The notes under the pieces: model-generated
The model's input: the letters and a program-made list of their open reading frames with translations, nothing else
Database searches by the model: none
Told to the model about the DNA's origin: nothing
Shown: positions 1 to 11,537 of the stretch, one piece after another
Position numbering within the stretch: the stretch's first letter is position 1
Layout of the letters: each line of letters opens with the position of its first letter
Assembly: GCA_933228675.1 (NCBI GenBank)
Contig: OW121741.1
Location: 59,004,037 to 59,068,036, forward strand
Reading direction: 5' to 3'
DNA from: Stomorhina lunata
Lineage: Eukaryota > Arthropoda > Insecta > Diptera > Rhiniidae
Length of the DNA: 64,000 nucleotides
Translations under genes and position numbers: made by a program

Positions 1-1234
1 ATTTTGTTTAAAAACTGTATTTTTCAACAAGTAAGAGTGGTATATTCGGCTTTGCCGAATCTTGGATACCCTTCACCAATGGTGTTCCAAAAGTAAAGTA
101 CAAAATCGTAAGAATATATTGATAATTATATAGTTTCTGATTACTGACTTAGTTGAGCCCCACACAAATGCTTTATATGTATATTAATTTTCTTTTGTTC
201 ATACTAAATGTAATTCCTAGCAATATATGGTTATACTACTATTATATGCAAAGAATCTTTAAAATTAAGAGTCGGAAAACGAAAAGCTTTTTGGTGGCGT
301 CATCATCTGAAATAGTTATGGACCCAAACGTTAGGTTGGGCAGGTGGCTGATGTCGAAGGCAGCGTCACTTCGATTCTAAAGTGATATGTGTCTATTTTA
401 CGAACATTTGATAAAGTTCGATAGACCAGATAAACCATGCAGAAAAGATGCTTCAAAATGTAGATGCCCTTAGATTTGCAAGAGCACATCGATTTGATGA
501 AGATTAAGTATTCTGGCATGCAACCCAAAAACACAGTGCCCAGTGAGGGTTGTGTACTTTAATTAATACGAATTGATCAACTATTAAAAGTTCATGATTA
601 GTTATGTAAAACTCTGAACTGATTTAGGTCAAAGCTTTAACAATGATTGTCAATGTATACAAGCCTTAGAATTATAAGGTATACACTCATAGTTTTAGAT
701 ACATACGTGAAATATATAGCTTTTAAATGAATGGATATCAGCTTTGGCGGAAAATTTATTTATTAATCTGAAGTTAGTTAACTTATTAAGATGAATACTT
801 CAACAATAATATTTGGGATCTATTGTTCTTTCGATGTGTGGAAAGTTTTGCTCTAGTTCTTTGTGCAATTATAATATGATTTAATGTATCAGCATTAAAG
901 TTATTCCCGGTCGGGGTTATATGGGAGATAACAGTAAATGTGAACCGAGCTCGCCCATTTTCAATGCCGAACTTTTCAAGAGAAATACTTTTGTCAAATG
1001 TTGTCCCTCTAGAAAGTTTATTTTAGGCGCTATCGCTCTGAATAACGATATTGTACAACGTCTTTATACTAAATGTCATCATCGTATCTATTATAATAGA
1101 TATATAATTATAAGTACCTGGTTGACCAAACCTTGCTCGGAGCTTTATGATAAGCATTTTGAGGCAAATTTTAAAGTTTTTATATATTTTATTTTATAAA
1201 GTTTATTTTGTCCGACCAACACATAGTTCGCATA

Positions 1235-2010
1235 GTTTAACTCATTTTAATAATTTTGGAAATTATTCATACCAACAGAAACCTCCGTCGACTCATGCGC
1301 AACAACTTTGCTAAATACTATAGTCTGATCAAATGCACAGTTTACGATTTAATTCATTTTGAGTAGTTTTAAGTGGCGCCACCTGTAGTTGTTCATACCA
1401 TATAAGAAACCTTTGTCTGCTTATTCGTAGCAACTTTGCTTATGATTATAACATGATCAAATGCACAGTTTATGATTTAATTCACTTTGAGTAATTTTCT
1501 GTGGAGCCACCTGTCGGACTTTGCTCATTCCAAGCAAAGTCCGACAGGTGGCTCATAAACCTTCTTCGTCTTATCCGTAACAACTTTGCTGAAGATTATA
1601 GCATGATTAAATGTACAGCTTACGATTAAATTGACTTTGAGTTAATTTCAGTGGCGCCACCTGTCGAAATTTCTTCATACCAACTAAGGAACCTTCGTCG
1701 GACCATGTGCAACAACTTTGCTAAAGATTGTAGCTTGATTAAATGTACAGAATACGATTAAATTGACTTTGAGTAAGTTTCCGTAGCGCCACCTGTCGGA
1801 AATTATTCATACAAACTAAAAAGCCTTCGCCGGCTCATGCGCTACAACTTTTCTAAAGATCATAGCATGATCAAATGTACAGTTTACGATTTTATTAATT
1901 TTTAGTAATTTTCAGTGGCGCCATCTGTCGGATTAGTCTTATCAACTTAAAAACCTTCGCCGGCTTATCCGCAACATCTTCGCTAAAGAGCATAACATGA
2001 TCAAATTCAC
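1235..2010. repeat. Tandem array of ~132 bp units, about six copies
   Basis: The phrase 'GGCGCCACCTGTCG', or a close variant, recurs near 1371, 1501, 1649, 1784 and 1914. Between occurrences the order is the same each time: a 'ttcatacc' start, 'aaccttcgtcggctcatg', 'gcaacaactttgctaaagat', 'tagcatgatcaaatg', 'acagtttacgatt'. The spacing is about 130-135 bp except where a short inverted segment is inserted at 1526-1554. The units are diverged, so this is an old array inside the X1 repeat. Confidence 0.75.
1504..1554. repeat. 22 bp perfect inverted repeat (hairpin)
   Basis: The arms 1504-1525 and 1533-1554 are perfect reverse complements with a 7-base spacer. The left arm is part of a tandem unit (GAGCCACCTGTCGG and on), so the right arm is an inverted copy of the same unit end. 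A local fold-back copying event would explain it. Confidence 0.85.
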
Positions 2011-2292
2011 AGTTTACTATTCTATAAAGAACATACATACAGACAAATATTCATTTGTTTAAATAATACTAATAATACTGCATTTTTGTACTTCCTAGGA
2101 AGATTACCTATAATATATCAAATTAATACATTCTCAAATGTTATCATAATGTTCAAAATTCAGACATAAAATTAAGATAAATGCAGTGTGTCTGTCTGCT
2201 AAAATCAGATTTGTGGAGCTCCTGGAACGTATACCCATATGCATTTTACACAAAATTTTAGGATATCGTCCCACCCTGAGCTCCAAAAACTT

Positions 2293-2375
2293 GACTACAA
2301 CAGAAAAAAGGACAGACAGGTAGACGGACGGACAGACAGGTAGACGGACGGACGGACAAACAGACGGACGGACGT
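2293..2375. repeat. GACG/GACA tetranucleotide microsatellite in family X
   Basis: This is a run of GACA, GACG and GTAGACG words. The reverse complement of the same block (CCGT/CTGT) lies at about 22398-22470 and 59806-59900, each time next to 'cgaaatcgattct' and the phrase 'gtagtcaagtttttggagctc'. It is an integral part of family X, not an independent array. It produces the spurious P/S/V/C-rich reading frames. Confidence 0.8.
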
Positions 2376-3689
2376 CGCGAAATCGATTCTCCTGCCGATT
2401 CTGAGACGATCGGTACAACTTGAATGGTATTCATAATCAGATTTGTGGAGTTTATATCAGATTTTAGGAAATCCTCCCACAAAGAACGCTGTCAAATTTC
2501 ATCACAATCGGTCCATAAACACCTGAGATACTTACAAAATGTCAACAAAATTTCTTAGACACGTACTTTGGGCAATTTGCTGTACATCACAAGTAGTGTT
2601 TTGGCGATATCTCAGTTGTTTATGGACCGCTTTTGATAAAATTTTATAATGTGCTTGGCGGGAGAAAAAAATCTGATATAAAATTTATGTATGTTCGTGC
2701 TCCAGGAGGATGGTTTTTCCTATTTCTGCATTTCATTTTTTCAACAAACATTCTCTAACGCGTACTTTGGGCCATTTGCGATACATCAAATTTAGTGTTT
2801 TGGTTGTATCTCAGTTGTTTATAGACCGATTTTGCTTCCTACAATCTGATATATAATATATTATCACATGTACACCAGGAGTATCTTGTTTCTCTTATTA
2901 TTTAAAAGTGTGTTTCAATCAAAAATTTTTAAATTTTCGTCTAATTTTTGGTATTTTTTCGATATTTTCGGTGTTTATAAACCAATTTTAATGAAATTGC
3001 GGGATAATTTCCTAAAATCTGGTATATAATTTATGTAGATCCATCCTCCATACTATTGAATTTCATCAAAATCGTACATCAATAACCGAGATATCACCAA
3101 AGCAAAATATATCGATGTACGCAAATTGACAAATTAAAAAAAAAAATTTAAAAACGGTATTTAAAAAAAAATGAATTATATATCTATCAGATTTTAGAAA
3201 TACTCCAACGCATCATGCTATTAAATTTTATCAAAATCGTTCTATAAACACCAGAGATATCCTCAAATTTCAAATTCGATGAGAATTAAATTTTTTTTTA
3301 AAAACTGTATTTTTCAAAAAAAAATTTAATTTCGTCAAAAATTTTCTTTTTTGAAAAAGTTTATTGAACTGTAAATCAAAGTTTGGGAAATCATTCAAAG
3401 CTGCACACTATTAAATTTCATCAAAATCGGTAGATCAATAACTGAGATATCGCCAAAGCAAAAGTTATCGATGTACGCAAATTGACAAATTTAAAAAAAA
3501 TTAAAAAAAAACAGTATTTTTTTTAATTTTTGAATTATATACCAGATTTTAGAAAATACTTCAACGCAACATGCTATTAAATTTTATCAAAATCGGTCTA
3601 TAAACATCAGTGTATAAACCCGACAAAATCAAAATGTGTTGTAATTAAAAAAAGATTTACACTTATTGAGCAACTACCTGCAATCGTGC

Positions 3690-4495
3690 TAAATAATCAG
3701 CCAATTGAAGCAGTGATCTCAACTAAGAATAATTTTCAATAGCAATCTCACCTGGAACGACCATATAAACTATGCTTGCGGTCGAACTTACTCTTTACTC
3801 AGAAGACTATGGAAAACCCACCTTTTTACCCCCTTCAAAACCAGAATGCTACACGCAAAAGCGTACCTTATGCCAACTTTATTATATGGATGTGAAATTT
3901 TTGCTAACACTGATATTCAAAGCCAAAACAAACTTAAAGTTCTTTTCAATACTATTGCGCGTTACATTTTTAATATAAAAGGTCGAGCTAACATTTCACC
4001 ATTTGCTAACCAAATTTACGGTATATCTTTTAGCATTATTTTAAAAACTAAAGTACTAATTTTCTTACATAAAATTATCTACAACCAAAAACCTGATCAT
4101 TTATATGAACGTTTGGATTTTTCACGATCAAATAGAGGGAAAAAAACTTACCACTTTTTCTCATAACAGTTTGGTATCAGAATGGCAATTCTTTATAAAT
4201 GCAGTCCGTCATCCCTACCCCATAATGTACAAGTAGTTAGTGATGCTCACGTTTTTAAAAAGAAAATTTCACAACATTTTTCATAATTAATTTGCTTTGT
4301 TTTTGTAAACTTTTCTGTTTTGTTAATCTTTACTTTCTTTTACTTTTTATATTATTTTTAATCATATTGTTTAACATTAAAATGAATGTATGTATGTTTT
4401 TATTTTTTGAAACTGTATTACAACAGTGCTAAATTCTGTGCTGCAATATAAGACTATAAGTCTTTTGCACAGGATAACAAATAAATAAATAAATG
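3690..4495 (+). pseudogene. LINE 3' end remnant (C-terminal part of a reverse transcriptase ORF)
   Basis: Translation around 3690-3840, then 3846-4166, gives a C-terminal LINE tail: a 'W-DHI' region with R-L-W, then LLYGCEIF, then KLKVLFNTIARYIF and an L-HKIIY segment ending in an S-NRG-K motif. Comparable segments follow the polymerase thumb in CR1/Jockey-like non-LTR elements. The frame is broken (a shift near 3845 and after 4166) and the whole 5' part is missing. The fragment ends in AATAAATAAATAAATG, which fits a LINE tail. It lies inside family X sequence and is a dead 5'-truncated insertion. The clade is not certain. Confidence 0.65.
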
Positions 4496-4834
4496 CATGT
4501 GGGTATACCTTCCAGGAGCTCCACAAATCTGATTTTAACAGACACACACACTGCATTTATCTTAATTTTGTGTCTGACTTTTGAACATTATGATTATATT
4601 TGAGAATGTATTATATATCAAATTATAGGCAATTTTCCTAGGAAGTACGAAAAATATAGCTAAGTAAATGATATGCGTTCAAAACTTACATATGTATGTA
4701 TCTCACATATCTACGAAAATTTAAATTTTTTAACTGCAATCCGTTCACGTTTGACAATTGCTATAATATATAATAGATACGATGATGACATTTAGTATAA
4801 AGACGTTGTACAATATCGTTATTTAGCACGATAC
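4496..4834 (-). repeat. Family X fragment, reverse orientation
   Basis: The blocks 'ggagctccacaaatctgattttaacagacacacac', 'cctaggaagtac' and 'gacgttgtacaatatcgtta' match the reverse-oriented X copies near 22665-23040 and 51575-51640. There is no gene. The foldback element at 4835 is inserted at its right end. Confidence 0.65.
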
Positions 4835-7800
4835 ACCGTGGTTTATGAACGCTTTTTTTTGGAAATAATTCTGTAACTTTTGAACGACTGGAGAAATTTG
4901 AATGAAATTTGGCATGGTGGTAGTCAAGGAGTATTCGAGTTGGTTTTTAAAAGCACTGTTCCATGAGAGGTCGAGAGAGTGATTGATGGACCTTCAAAGT
5001 TGGTCACCTCGGGTGTTCGACTTTTTTAAAAATTCGTAAAAAATCCATTTATGGATGGATTGAAAAGAAATTTTAAACTTAAGTTGTCCTTGAGAAGATC
5101 TACAAAAAATACGCTTACATGTGTAGGTTATCTCTTTTTGGTTTCGAGATATTTGGGTAAAAAGGAATTTTCGGGTTGGTTTTTTACCTATTTTTTTAAG
5201 CTTTTTTTGATCTGGTGGACGCATCTGAGGACCAAAAATTTAAGAATATTCGTTAAATTTGTAATAAAATTCCAAATAATTTTTGTGCAAGTTGGTTATA
5301 GATAAGATATCTTTCATTTAAAAGTTAAAAATATTTAAAGTTGAAACTTAAAAAAAATTTCGTTTTTTTTTTTTTTTTGAGTTTTTTCCAAAAAGATAGC
5401 TATATTTTTTCACTAATAAAAAAATATTTTCTTAAGAAACATAAAAAGTATTTTAAAGTTTTTAAAAGAAAACATAATGAGAATGCGTATAAAACAAATT
5501 TCTTGCCAATTGGACTTTTGGTCCTCGCACATGCCCTGTCCAAAAAATGCCAATTTGTAAAAAAAAATTTTAGTTTAAACAAAAATTTCTCAAAAGGCAA
5601 AGCACCGATGTGAAAAAAATTATAATGTTTATATTTTCTAAAATATCTGTTATTGACTAGAGAAGTTTTTTCCGAAAAGCGCTGCAAATAGAGCCAGTGT
5701 TGCCATATTTGTAAAAAACTCATTTTTTGGTTATATATATCTTCTTTCATTTAAAAGTTAAAAATATTTAAAGTTGAAACTTCAAAAAAATTTCGTTTTT
5801 TTTTTAGTTTTTCCCTAAAAGATAGCTATATTTTTTCACTAATAAAAAAATATTTTCTTAAGAAACATAAAAAGATTTTTAAAGTTTTTGAAAGAAAACA
5901 TAATGAGAATGCGTAAAAAACAAATTTCTTGCCAATTGGACTTTTGGTCCTCGCACATGCTATCTCCAAAAAATTTCAATTTGTAAAAAAAAAATTTAGT
6001 TTAAACAAAAATTTCTCAAAAGGTAAAGCACCGATGTGAAAAAAATTATAATGTTTATATTTTCTAAAATATCTGTTATTAACTAGAGAAGTTGTTTCTG
6101 AAACGCGCTGCAAATAGAGCCAGTGTTGCCATATTTGTAAAAAACTCATTTTTTGAAATCCCTTTTTCCCGAGTTGGGAATTGGGGAATTTTTCAGTTAA
6201 AATTGGGAATTTTTTTTAGTCTATTGCTTTTAGATCGTATTGGTCTACATAACTACGGAATTTCATTGTGATATCTTTATCCATGTCATTTCTACAAAAT
6301 ATCAAATATTGAAATTATTTTCCTTAAAAAAGTAGAAAAGTAATTTTTTTTTTGTTTTACGATACAAAGTGTAAAAAGATTAACTCACATAAAAAGGATT
6401 TTTACTTCGTGTTTATCTTCTGGTCTTTTTCGATCCAATGATACTAAACACATATATCAAGCTTTAATACAAAGTCTTTAAAAGCTCTGAAAACTTTGCC
6501 TCCCATAGCATTTTTAAGCTAAATATTGGAGTATTGGTGAGTAATGTGTGCAAATAAAGTTAATGGTGCACAGTGGTATTAACTCTGCAATTTCTAAACT
6601 ACTAAACGGAAAACATGCTTACTGTACTACCTTATCTCTTATAGTTTAAGAGATATTTGACTCCATAAAATTTTAACATAATTTTTTAACATTACTTTGT
6701 AATTTTCCGCAAAAATCTCTAAAACAAAACAAGGTACACAGTATGGACCTGTATATGTGAAAATCATAAATATAAATTTCGGAACAAGTTCTGAAATTTG
6801 CATTAAAATTTTTAACTCAGAAGAGTACGCATTTCTCAAATTTGAGTTTTTTAGAAAAGCGGCCCGTGTGACCCGATTTATAGCCGGGCTGTATCAGATT
6901 TTGGCACAGATCTTAAGAATATTATACTTAATACAATTTTGTTAAGAAAAGTTTTGAGATAAAATAAACGATTTGTTTACAGTCACAAAAAACACAAGTT
7001 TTGTTAAAAAACGCAGATTTTCGACTACCGCTGGTTGTAGGGTGCATGTCCAAAATATATAGAAATATAGTTTAGAAATATAGTTTATACTGATCCCTCA
7101 AGTCCAGTCTTTTAGAAAATATAAAAAACGAATTGAGTCTTTTGAAAAAAATTTTCAAAAATATTGAAAAAATAATATTACTATTTAAAAAAAAAAAAAA
7201 AATTTTCATGCTTTTTTCGGTACACAAACTTTGAAGAATTTTTCTGTGTTATAAAGTTTACATAATAAAAAAGTTTTTTATTCCAGTTCATTTACAAATT
7301 TATCAGCAATCTTGCAATATTTAAAAAAAAAATTTACGTAGTACGAGAAAAGATTAATAGGCCAAAAAAGGCCAGAAGACATGCCATAAAATGCAAAAAA
7401 CAAAAATTTGGATTCAAATATCTCTTAAACTATAAGAGATAAGGTAGTACAGTAAGCATGTTTTTTCTTAATTTTTTTAAGAAGTTTTCGAATATGTAAA
7501 AATCTTTTAGATCGGACGCAATTGGCGAAAGTTATACGGACCCAAAAGTTCTATATACCCGAGGTAGGCAACTTTGGCCCACTGTAGAGCCCACTGTGCT
7601 ACCGACAAATACATTCTTAAACATTGATCGAAAAGCCTCACACCTCTTCTCTTGAAGTTCCAAATTTTGTCAAAATCCGTTTAGTAGCTTAGAAATTGCA
7701 GTGTTAATACCACTGTGCACCATTAACTTTATTTGCACACATTAATCTCCAATACTCCAATATTTAGCTTAAAAATGCTATGGGAGGCAAAGTTTTCAGA

Positions 7801-9026
7801 GCTTTTAAAGACTATGTATTAAAGCTTGATATAGGTTTTTAGTATCATTGGATCGGAAAAGACCAGAAGATAAACACGAAGTAAAAATCTTTTTTAAGTG
7901 AGTTAATCTTTTTACACTTTGTATCGTAAAACAAAAAAAAAATTACTTTTCTACTTTTTTAAGGAAAATAATTTCAATATTTGATATTTTGTAGAAATGA
8001 CATGGATAAAGATATCACAATGAAATTCCGTAGTTATGTAGACCAATACGATCTAAAAGCAATAGACTAAAAAAAATTCCCAATTTTAACTGAAAAATTC
8101 CCCAATTCCCAACTCGGGAAAAAGGGATTTCAAAAAATGAGTTTTTTACAAATATGGCAACACTGGCTCTATTTGCAGCGCTTTTCGGAAAAAACTTCTC
8201 TAGTCAATAACAGATATTTTAGAAAATATAAACATTATAATTTTTTTCACATCGGTGCTTTGCCTTTTGAGAAATTTTTGTTTAAACTAAAATTTTTTTT
8301 TACAAATTGGCATTTTTTGGACAGGGCATGTGCGAGGACCAAAAGTCCAATTGGCAAGAAATTTGTTTTATACGCATTCTCATTATGTTTTCTTTTAAAA
8401 ACTTTAAAATACTTTTTATGTTTCTTAAGAAAATATTTTTTTATTAGTGAAAAAATATAGCTATCTTTTTGGAAAAAACTCAAAAAAAAAAAAAACGAAA
8501 TTTTTTTTAAGTTTCAACTTTAAATATTTTTAACTTTTAAATGAAAGATATCTTATCTATAACCAACTTGCACAAAAATTATTTGGAATTTTATTACAAA
8601 TTTAACGAATATTCTTAAATTTTTGGTCCTCAGATGCGTCCACCAGATCAAAAAAAGCTTAAAAAAATAGGTAAAAAACCAACCCGAAAATTCCTTTTTA
8701 CCCAAATATCTCGAAACCAAAAAGAGATAACCTACACATTTAAGTGTATTTTTTGTAGATCTTCTCAAGGACAACTTAAGTTTAAAATTTCTTTTCAATC
8801 CATCCATAAATGGATTTTTTACGAATTTTTAAAAAAGTCGAACACCAGAGGTGACCAACTTTGAAAGTCCATCAATCACTCTCCCGACCTCTCATGGACC
8901 AGTGCTTTTAAAAACCAACTCGAATACGCCTTGACTACCACCATGGCAAATTTCATTCAAATATCTCCAGTCGTTCAAAAGTTACAGAATTATTTCCAAA
9001 AAAAAAAGCGTCCATAAACCACTGTG
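4835..9026. mobile_element. Giant foldback (long terminal inverted repeat) element, copy A
   Basis: The left end CACCGTGGTTTATGAACGC and right end GCGTCCATAAACCACTGTG are inverted. Homology continues inward for well over 1 kb on each side, to about 6650 on the left and about 7430 on the right. A spurious 107-residue reading frame is identical in both arms (5750-5430 reverse, 8137-8460 forward), so the arms are nearly identical. A unique centre of about 0.8 kb separates them. The flanking pentamers are CGATA (4830-4834) and CGTTA (9027-9031), a possible imperfect 5 bp duplication. No transposase is encoded, so this is a non-autonomous element. The CACAGTG-type end and 5 bp duplication (exact in copy B) suggest the Transib superfamily; this is inference. 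Confidence 0.85.
5300..6160. repeat. Direct tandem duplication (~430 bp x2) within the left arm of foldback A
   Basis: The block starting 'tcatttaaaagttaaaaatatttaaagttgaaactt' near 5308 recurs near 5747, and both run to '...tgccatatttgtaaaaaactcattttttg'. The right arm (about 8137-8540) has only one copy. The first copy is much closer to the right arm than the second, which has substitutions such as 'gctatctcc' for 'gccctgtcc'. Confidence 0.8.
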
Positions 9027-10282
9027 CGTTATGAATATGTTTCGTTATATTTTTACGTTCTTTTTATTTTCGTTACCACTGTTCAATATGCATTTTTTTA
9101 TTCGCAAGTTTTTTTTCATCGTTTCGTTTGTATATTAAGCAAAAAAAAAAACTAAACAATACGGTTTGACTTGCACTGTTTTGTTTTCCAACGTATTTTT
9201 CAATTTCTGTCTTGATTCAACCGTCACGCACAAGTAAACGTAATTTATCAATAATGATCTAGCGAATGATCATTAACTTGATTTTGCATTTTTTGTCTTG
9301 TTTTCAATTCTTTTCGTTTCTCTTAATAGTGTATTTCTTTATTCTCACAGTCGCGCACACGCAAACACAATTTGTTTCTCTTTTGTTTTTCTTCTGTTTT
9401 TTTTTTTTTGTTTTTTAAATACGTTTAAGAGATGCTGTTCTCTTAATCACACACTTGTATCATTTTTTTTTTGTTAAATACGTTTCATTTCATGCTCTTT
9501 TTTATGCAAATGCAATTTTCTTCGTTTTTATTTGGCATTTTTTTTCTATTTTTTTGTTTAAACTTTAAAACAGTTAATTAACACATTATTTCGTTTATTT
9601 TTCACGTTTTGAGAGTGGATTTATATCTCACTTCTGAACTATAAGAAAACACTTTTTTATATTAATTCATTTCTTTATTTAAACTTAAGGTATTTTTAAA
9701 AGGGAAAATAACACGACCTTTCTGGTCGATCGTTCAATAATAACTAACTCTTTTCTTTACAATAAACGCATTAGCTTACACATGCATGAACATTCGTAAG
9801 CCGCATTGTTATTGTAATCGACGGCAGCAGCTCTTTGTTTACGTCTACAAAAAAATGCTAGAAACTCTCTTCTCTACTATGTAAGGCCGATGAACGAATA
9901 TTGTTTTTTATTTGTACGTGTAAGAGAAGAGTCAGACTAAGAATATTTGTAAAGCGTCATGTTTGTTTACAGTTTTTGTGATTTGTGTCTTAAGTGAACT
10001 CTAAAAGTTAATAAAACCATAACTTTGTAAAACTACATAAAGTGTTTTAATTTTGTTTTTGGTTGTTTGCAAAAAGAATTCCGACGTTTTTAAAGGAAAA
10101 ACATTCGAAGCGCCGCGTCCACATCGTCCTAATATACGATCACGGTTCTGATCAACGACTCGCACACGACCCTGGTCACCATCTCTACTACGTCCCCGAC
10201 TACCGCTTTGACATCGACAACAAACTATGTAAAATTTTGACAATGGAAACAAGATATGGAAAACATTCAATTAAATCAACTC
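9027..10282. other. Unassigned AT-rich sequence between transposons
   Basis: This is T-rich sequence with scattered 'cgtttc' and 'ttttt' runs. I find no start-to-stop frame with protein-like composition except a short arginine/glycine-rich stretch on the minus strand (described separately). It may be the only host-like single-copy DNA in the first half of the window, but nothing shows function. Confidence 0.5.
10109..10207 (-). other. Short Arg/Gly/Asp-rich coding-like stretch, GC-richer than surroundings
   Basis: The minus strand reads SRGRSRDGDQGRVRVVDQ followed by NRDRILGRCGRGAS within a longer 89-residue open frame. Local GC content is clearly above the flanks. RG/RD-rich segments occur in RNA-binding proteins and in some Gag proteins, so this could be a fragment of either, or chance. 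No start codon context, splice pair or family motif backs it. Confidence 0.25.
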
Positions 10283-10513
10283 CAGTAGTGCGATTCACTA
10301 ACTTTTAAAACTTTCAAAATGTTTTACCATTAGTCTCATGTTTTGATGTTAGCACTAACCACTATGTGATTCACTAACTTATTTTTAGCCACGGTTAAGT
10401 TGACAACTTTGTCAAGATAAGAGAAAAAACTAAAAATTACTTTTTTTGTAAATTTTGAAAAGGAAGGAAGGTAAAATATTACAAATAATTATTATTTAAA
10501 TTGTTTTATTTAT
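10283..10513 (-). mobile_element. MITE-like element, outer copy, left part (split by Tigger)
   Basis: It begins with GTAGTGCGATTCACTAAC after CA, and matches the reverse complement of the right end of the inner copy (about 12050-12207), including 'ccactatgtgattcactaactta' and 'caactttgtcaa(g/a)ataagagaaaaa'. Sequence on the far side of Tigger (17152-17312) continues the same alignment, showing that Tigger inserted into this copy at a TA. It is non-coding, with several subterminal 'TTCACTAAC' words. Confidence 0.75.
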
Positions 10514-10801
10514 TACAGTTAAACCTCTGTTAACCGGGCCTCTATTAACCGGCTACATCTATTAACCGGCATGCAGATCTTTTTGATTTTTTACCTCTAC
10601 TATTCGTGCTTTACCTCTATTATCCGTGCTTTGGTTTTTTACCTCTATTATCCGTGCAGCATTCATATGATTTTTTATTATTTTAATTTGAATCCGGTGA
10701 TTCCCCTTTTTAATGTGTGGACACAATTGTACTACATACGTGCTTCTATTTTAATTCATTATGTAAGCGAAATTTGATCTGTTAACACCTGTTTTGGGAC
10801 G

Positions 10802-11114
10802 ATGGCTCCTTCAAATAGCAAATTGCCAAAGAGAGCGAGAAAAGTTCTTTCAATTAAAGACAAAATTGCTTTGATTAACGATTACGATAAGAACATACCT
10901 GTAAGGTTACTATCTGAACAGTATGGAGTTGGTAAGCAAACTGTGCGCGATTTAGTGAAAAAGAAAGAAGCAATTTATCTTTATGGTTCTAAAAGTGATT
11001 CAATAGATGGCTTAAAAAATAGATATACGCTCAAAAATTCTGAAAATCCGGAAGTAGATTTGGCATTAAGTGAATGGTTTCGACAAGAAAGATTTAAGGG
11101 AACACCAGTTTCAG
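10802..11114 (+). pseudogene. Tigger transposase, N-terminal segment (CENP-B-like HTH)
   Basis: The ATG at 10802 opens a frame beginning MAPSNSKLPKRARKVLSIKD, followed by a Psq/CENP-B-type helix-turn-helix (LLSEQYGVGKQTVRDLVKKK, about residues 36-55). A linker and the start of a second HTH_Tnp_Tc5-type DNA-binding domain follow (VDLALSEWFRQERFKGTPVSG, about 84-104). These domains bind the terminal inverted repeats in this family. The frame stops being transposase-like at base 11114, exactly at CAG|GTAAGT, and resumes at 12208. The ATG is plausible: it lies about 290 bp inside the TIR, and the protein starts there with no upstream homology. Confidence 0.85.
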
Positions 11115-11151
11115 GTAAGTTTAGTTCAAAGCAGGGTGAACATATACCTTT

Positions 11152-11500
11152 TTCAATTGTAAATGAGAAATTTTAAGTTTTAGTTGGGAAATTTAAAGTG
11201 GATATTTTAAGTTGAAAATGAGGAACTTTAAGTTGAAATTGAGAACTTTAAATTGAAAATGAGAAATTTAAAATTGTAAATGGGAAATTTTGAAATAAAA
11301 ATGAGGATTTTTCAATTGAATTCATTTGAAAAGTTCTCATTTTCAATAAAAAATTTCTCATTTTCAATTTTGTTTTTCTCAATTTCAATTTAAAATTTCT
11401 CATTTTCAATTTTGTTTTTCTCAATTTCAACTTAAAATTTCTCATTTTCAACTTAAAATTCTCAATTTCAACTTTAAATTTCTCATTTACAATTTAAAAT
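11152..11500. repeat. Small foldback of degenerate 'TTTCTCATTTTCAA' repeats
   Basis: The left half repeats 'ttgaaaatgagaaattt'-like words and the right half repeats the complement 'aaatttctcattttcaa', giving a hairpin of about 170 bp per arm around 11320-11340. The outer ends AATTGTAAATGAGAAATTT and AAATTTCTCATTTACAATTT are near-perfect complements. The right half has a period of roughly 20-30 bp. The 67-residue minus-strand frame (K/R/M/N/L repeats) is a translation of this periodicity, not a gene. Confidence 0.75.
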
Positions 11501-11537
11501 GGTGTAGTATGGAATCAGAAACAACTTTTTTAAACTT

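Larger units (their letters stand above)
28..3640 (+). repeat. Interspersed repeat family X, long copy X1
   Basis: This non-coding repeat starts with CAAGTAAGAGTGG, followed by a short palindrome (TTCGGCTTTGCCGAA) and TACCCTTCACCA. Its blocks recur elsewhere in the window: around 18230-19380 and 30730-31300 in the same orientation, and around 21521-24045 and 51575-51930 inverted. The body alternates short phrases such as 'aaaatcggt(c/t)tataaacacc' and 'gatatcgccaaa', so internal segments of about 250-350 bp look like diverged duplications (2400-3620). No reading frame is maintained; short ORFs rich in P, S, V, C and R come from the CCGT/CTGT microsatellite. I recognise the style of the termini from fly genomes but cannot name the family. 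The right end is obscure because a LINE fragment follows. Confidence 0.6.

Noticed and set aside
2134..2482. Small proteins with PSVCPSVRL repeats (also 22330-22533 and 59729-59965)
   Set aside because: They are translations of the CCGT/CTGT microsatellite in family X, in different frames in each copy.
8137..8460. A conserved 107-residue F/K/L-rich protein, also found at 5750-5430
   Set aside because: The two frames are the two arms of one palindrome, so identity comes from DNA inversion. The composition (F, K, L) reflects AT-rich DNA; homologous arms in B and C have shifts and stops.
10063..10308. An 81-residue plus-strand protein
   Set aside because: It overlaps the MITE end at its 3' side and is antisense to the RG-rich frame; no motif supports it.
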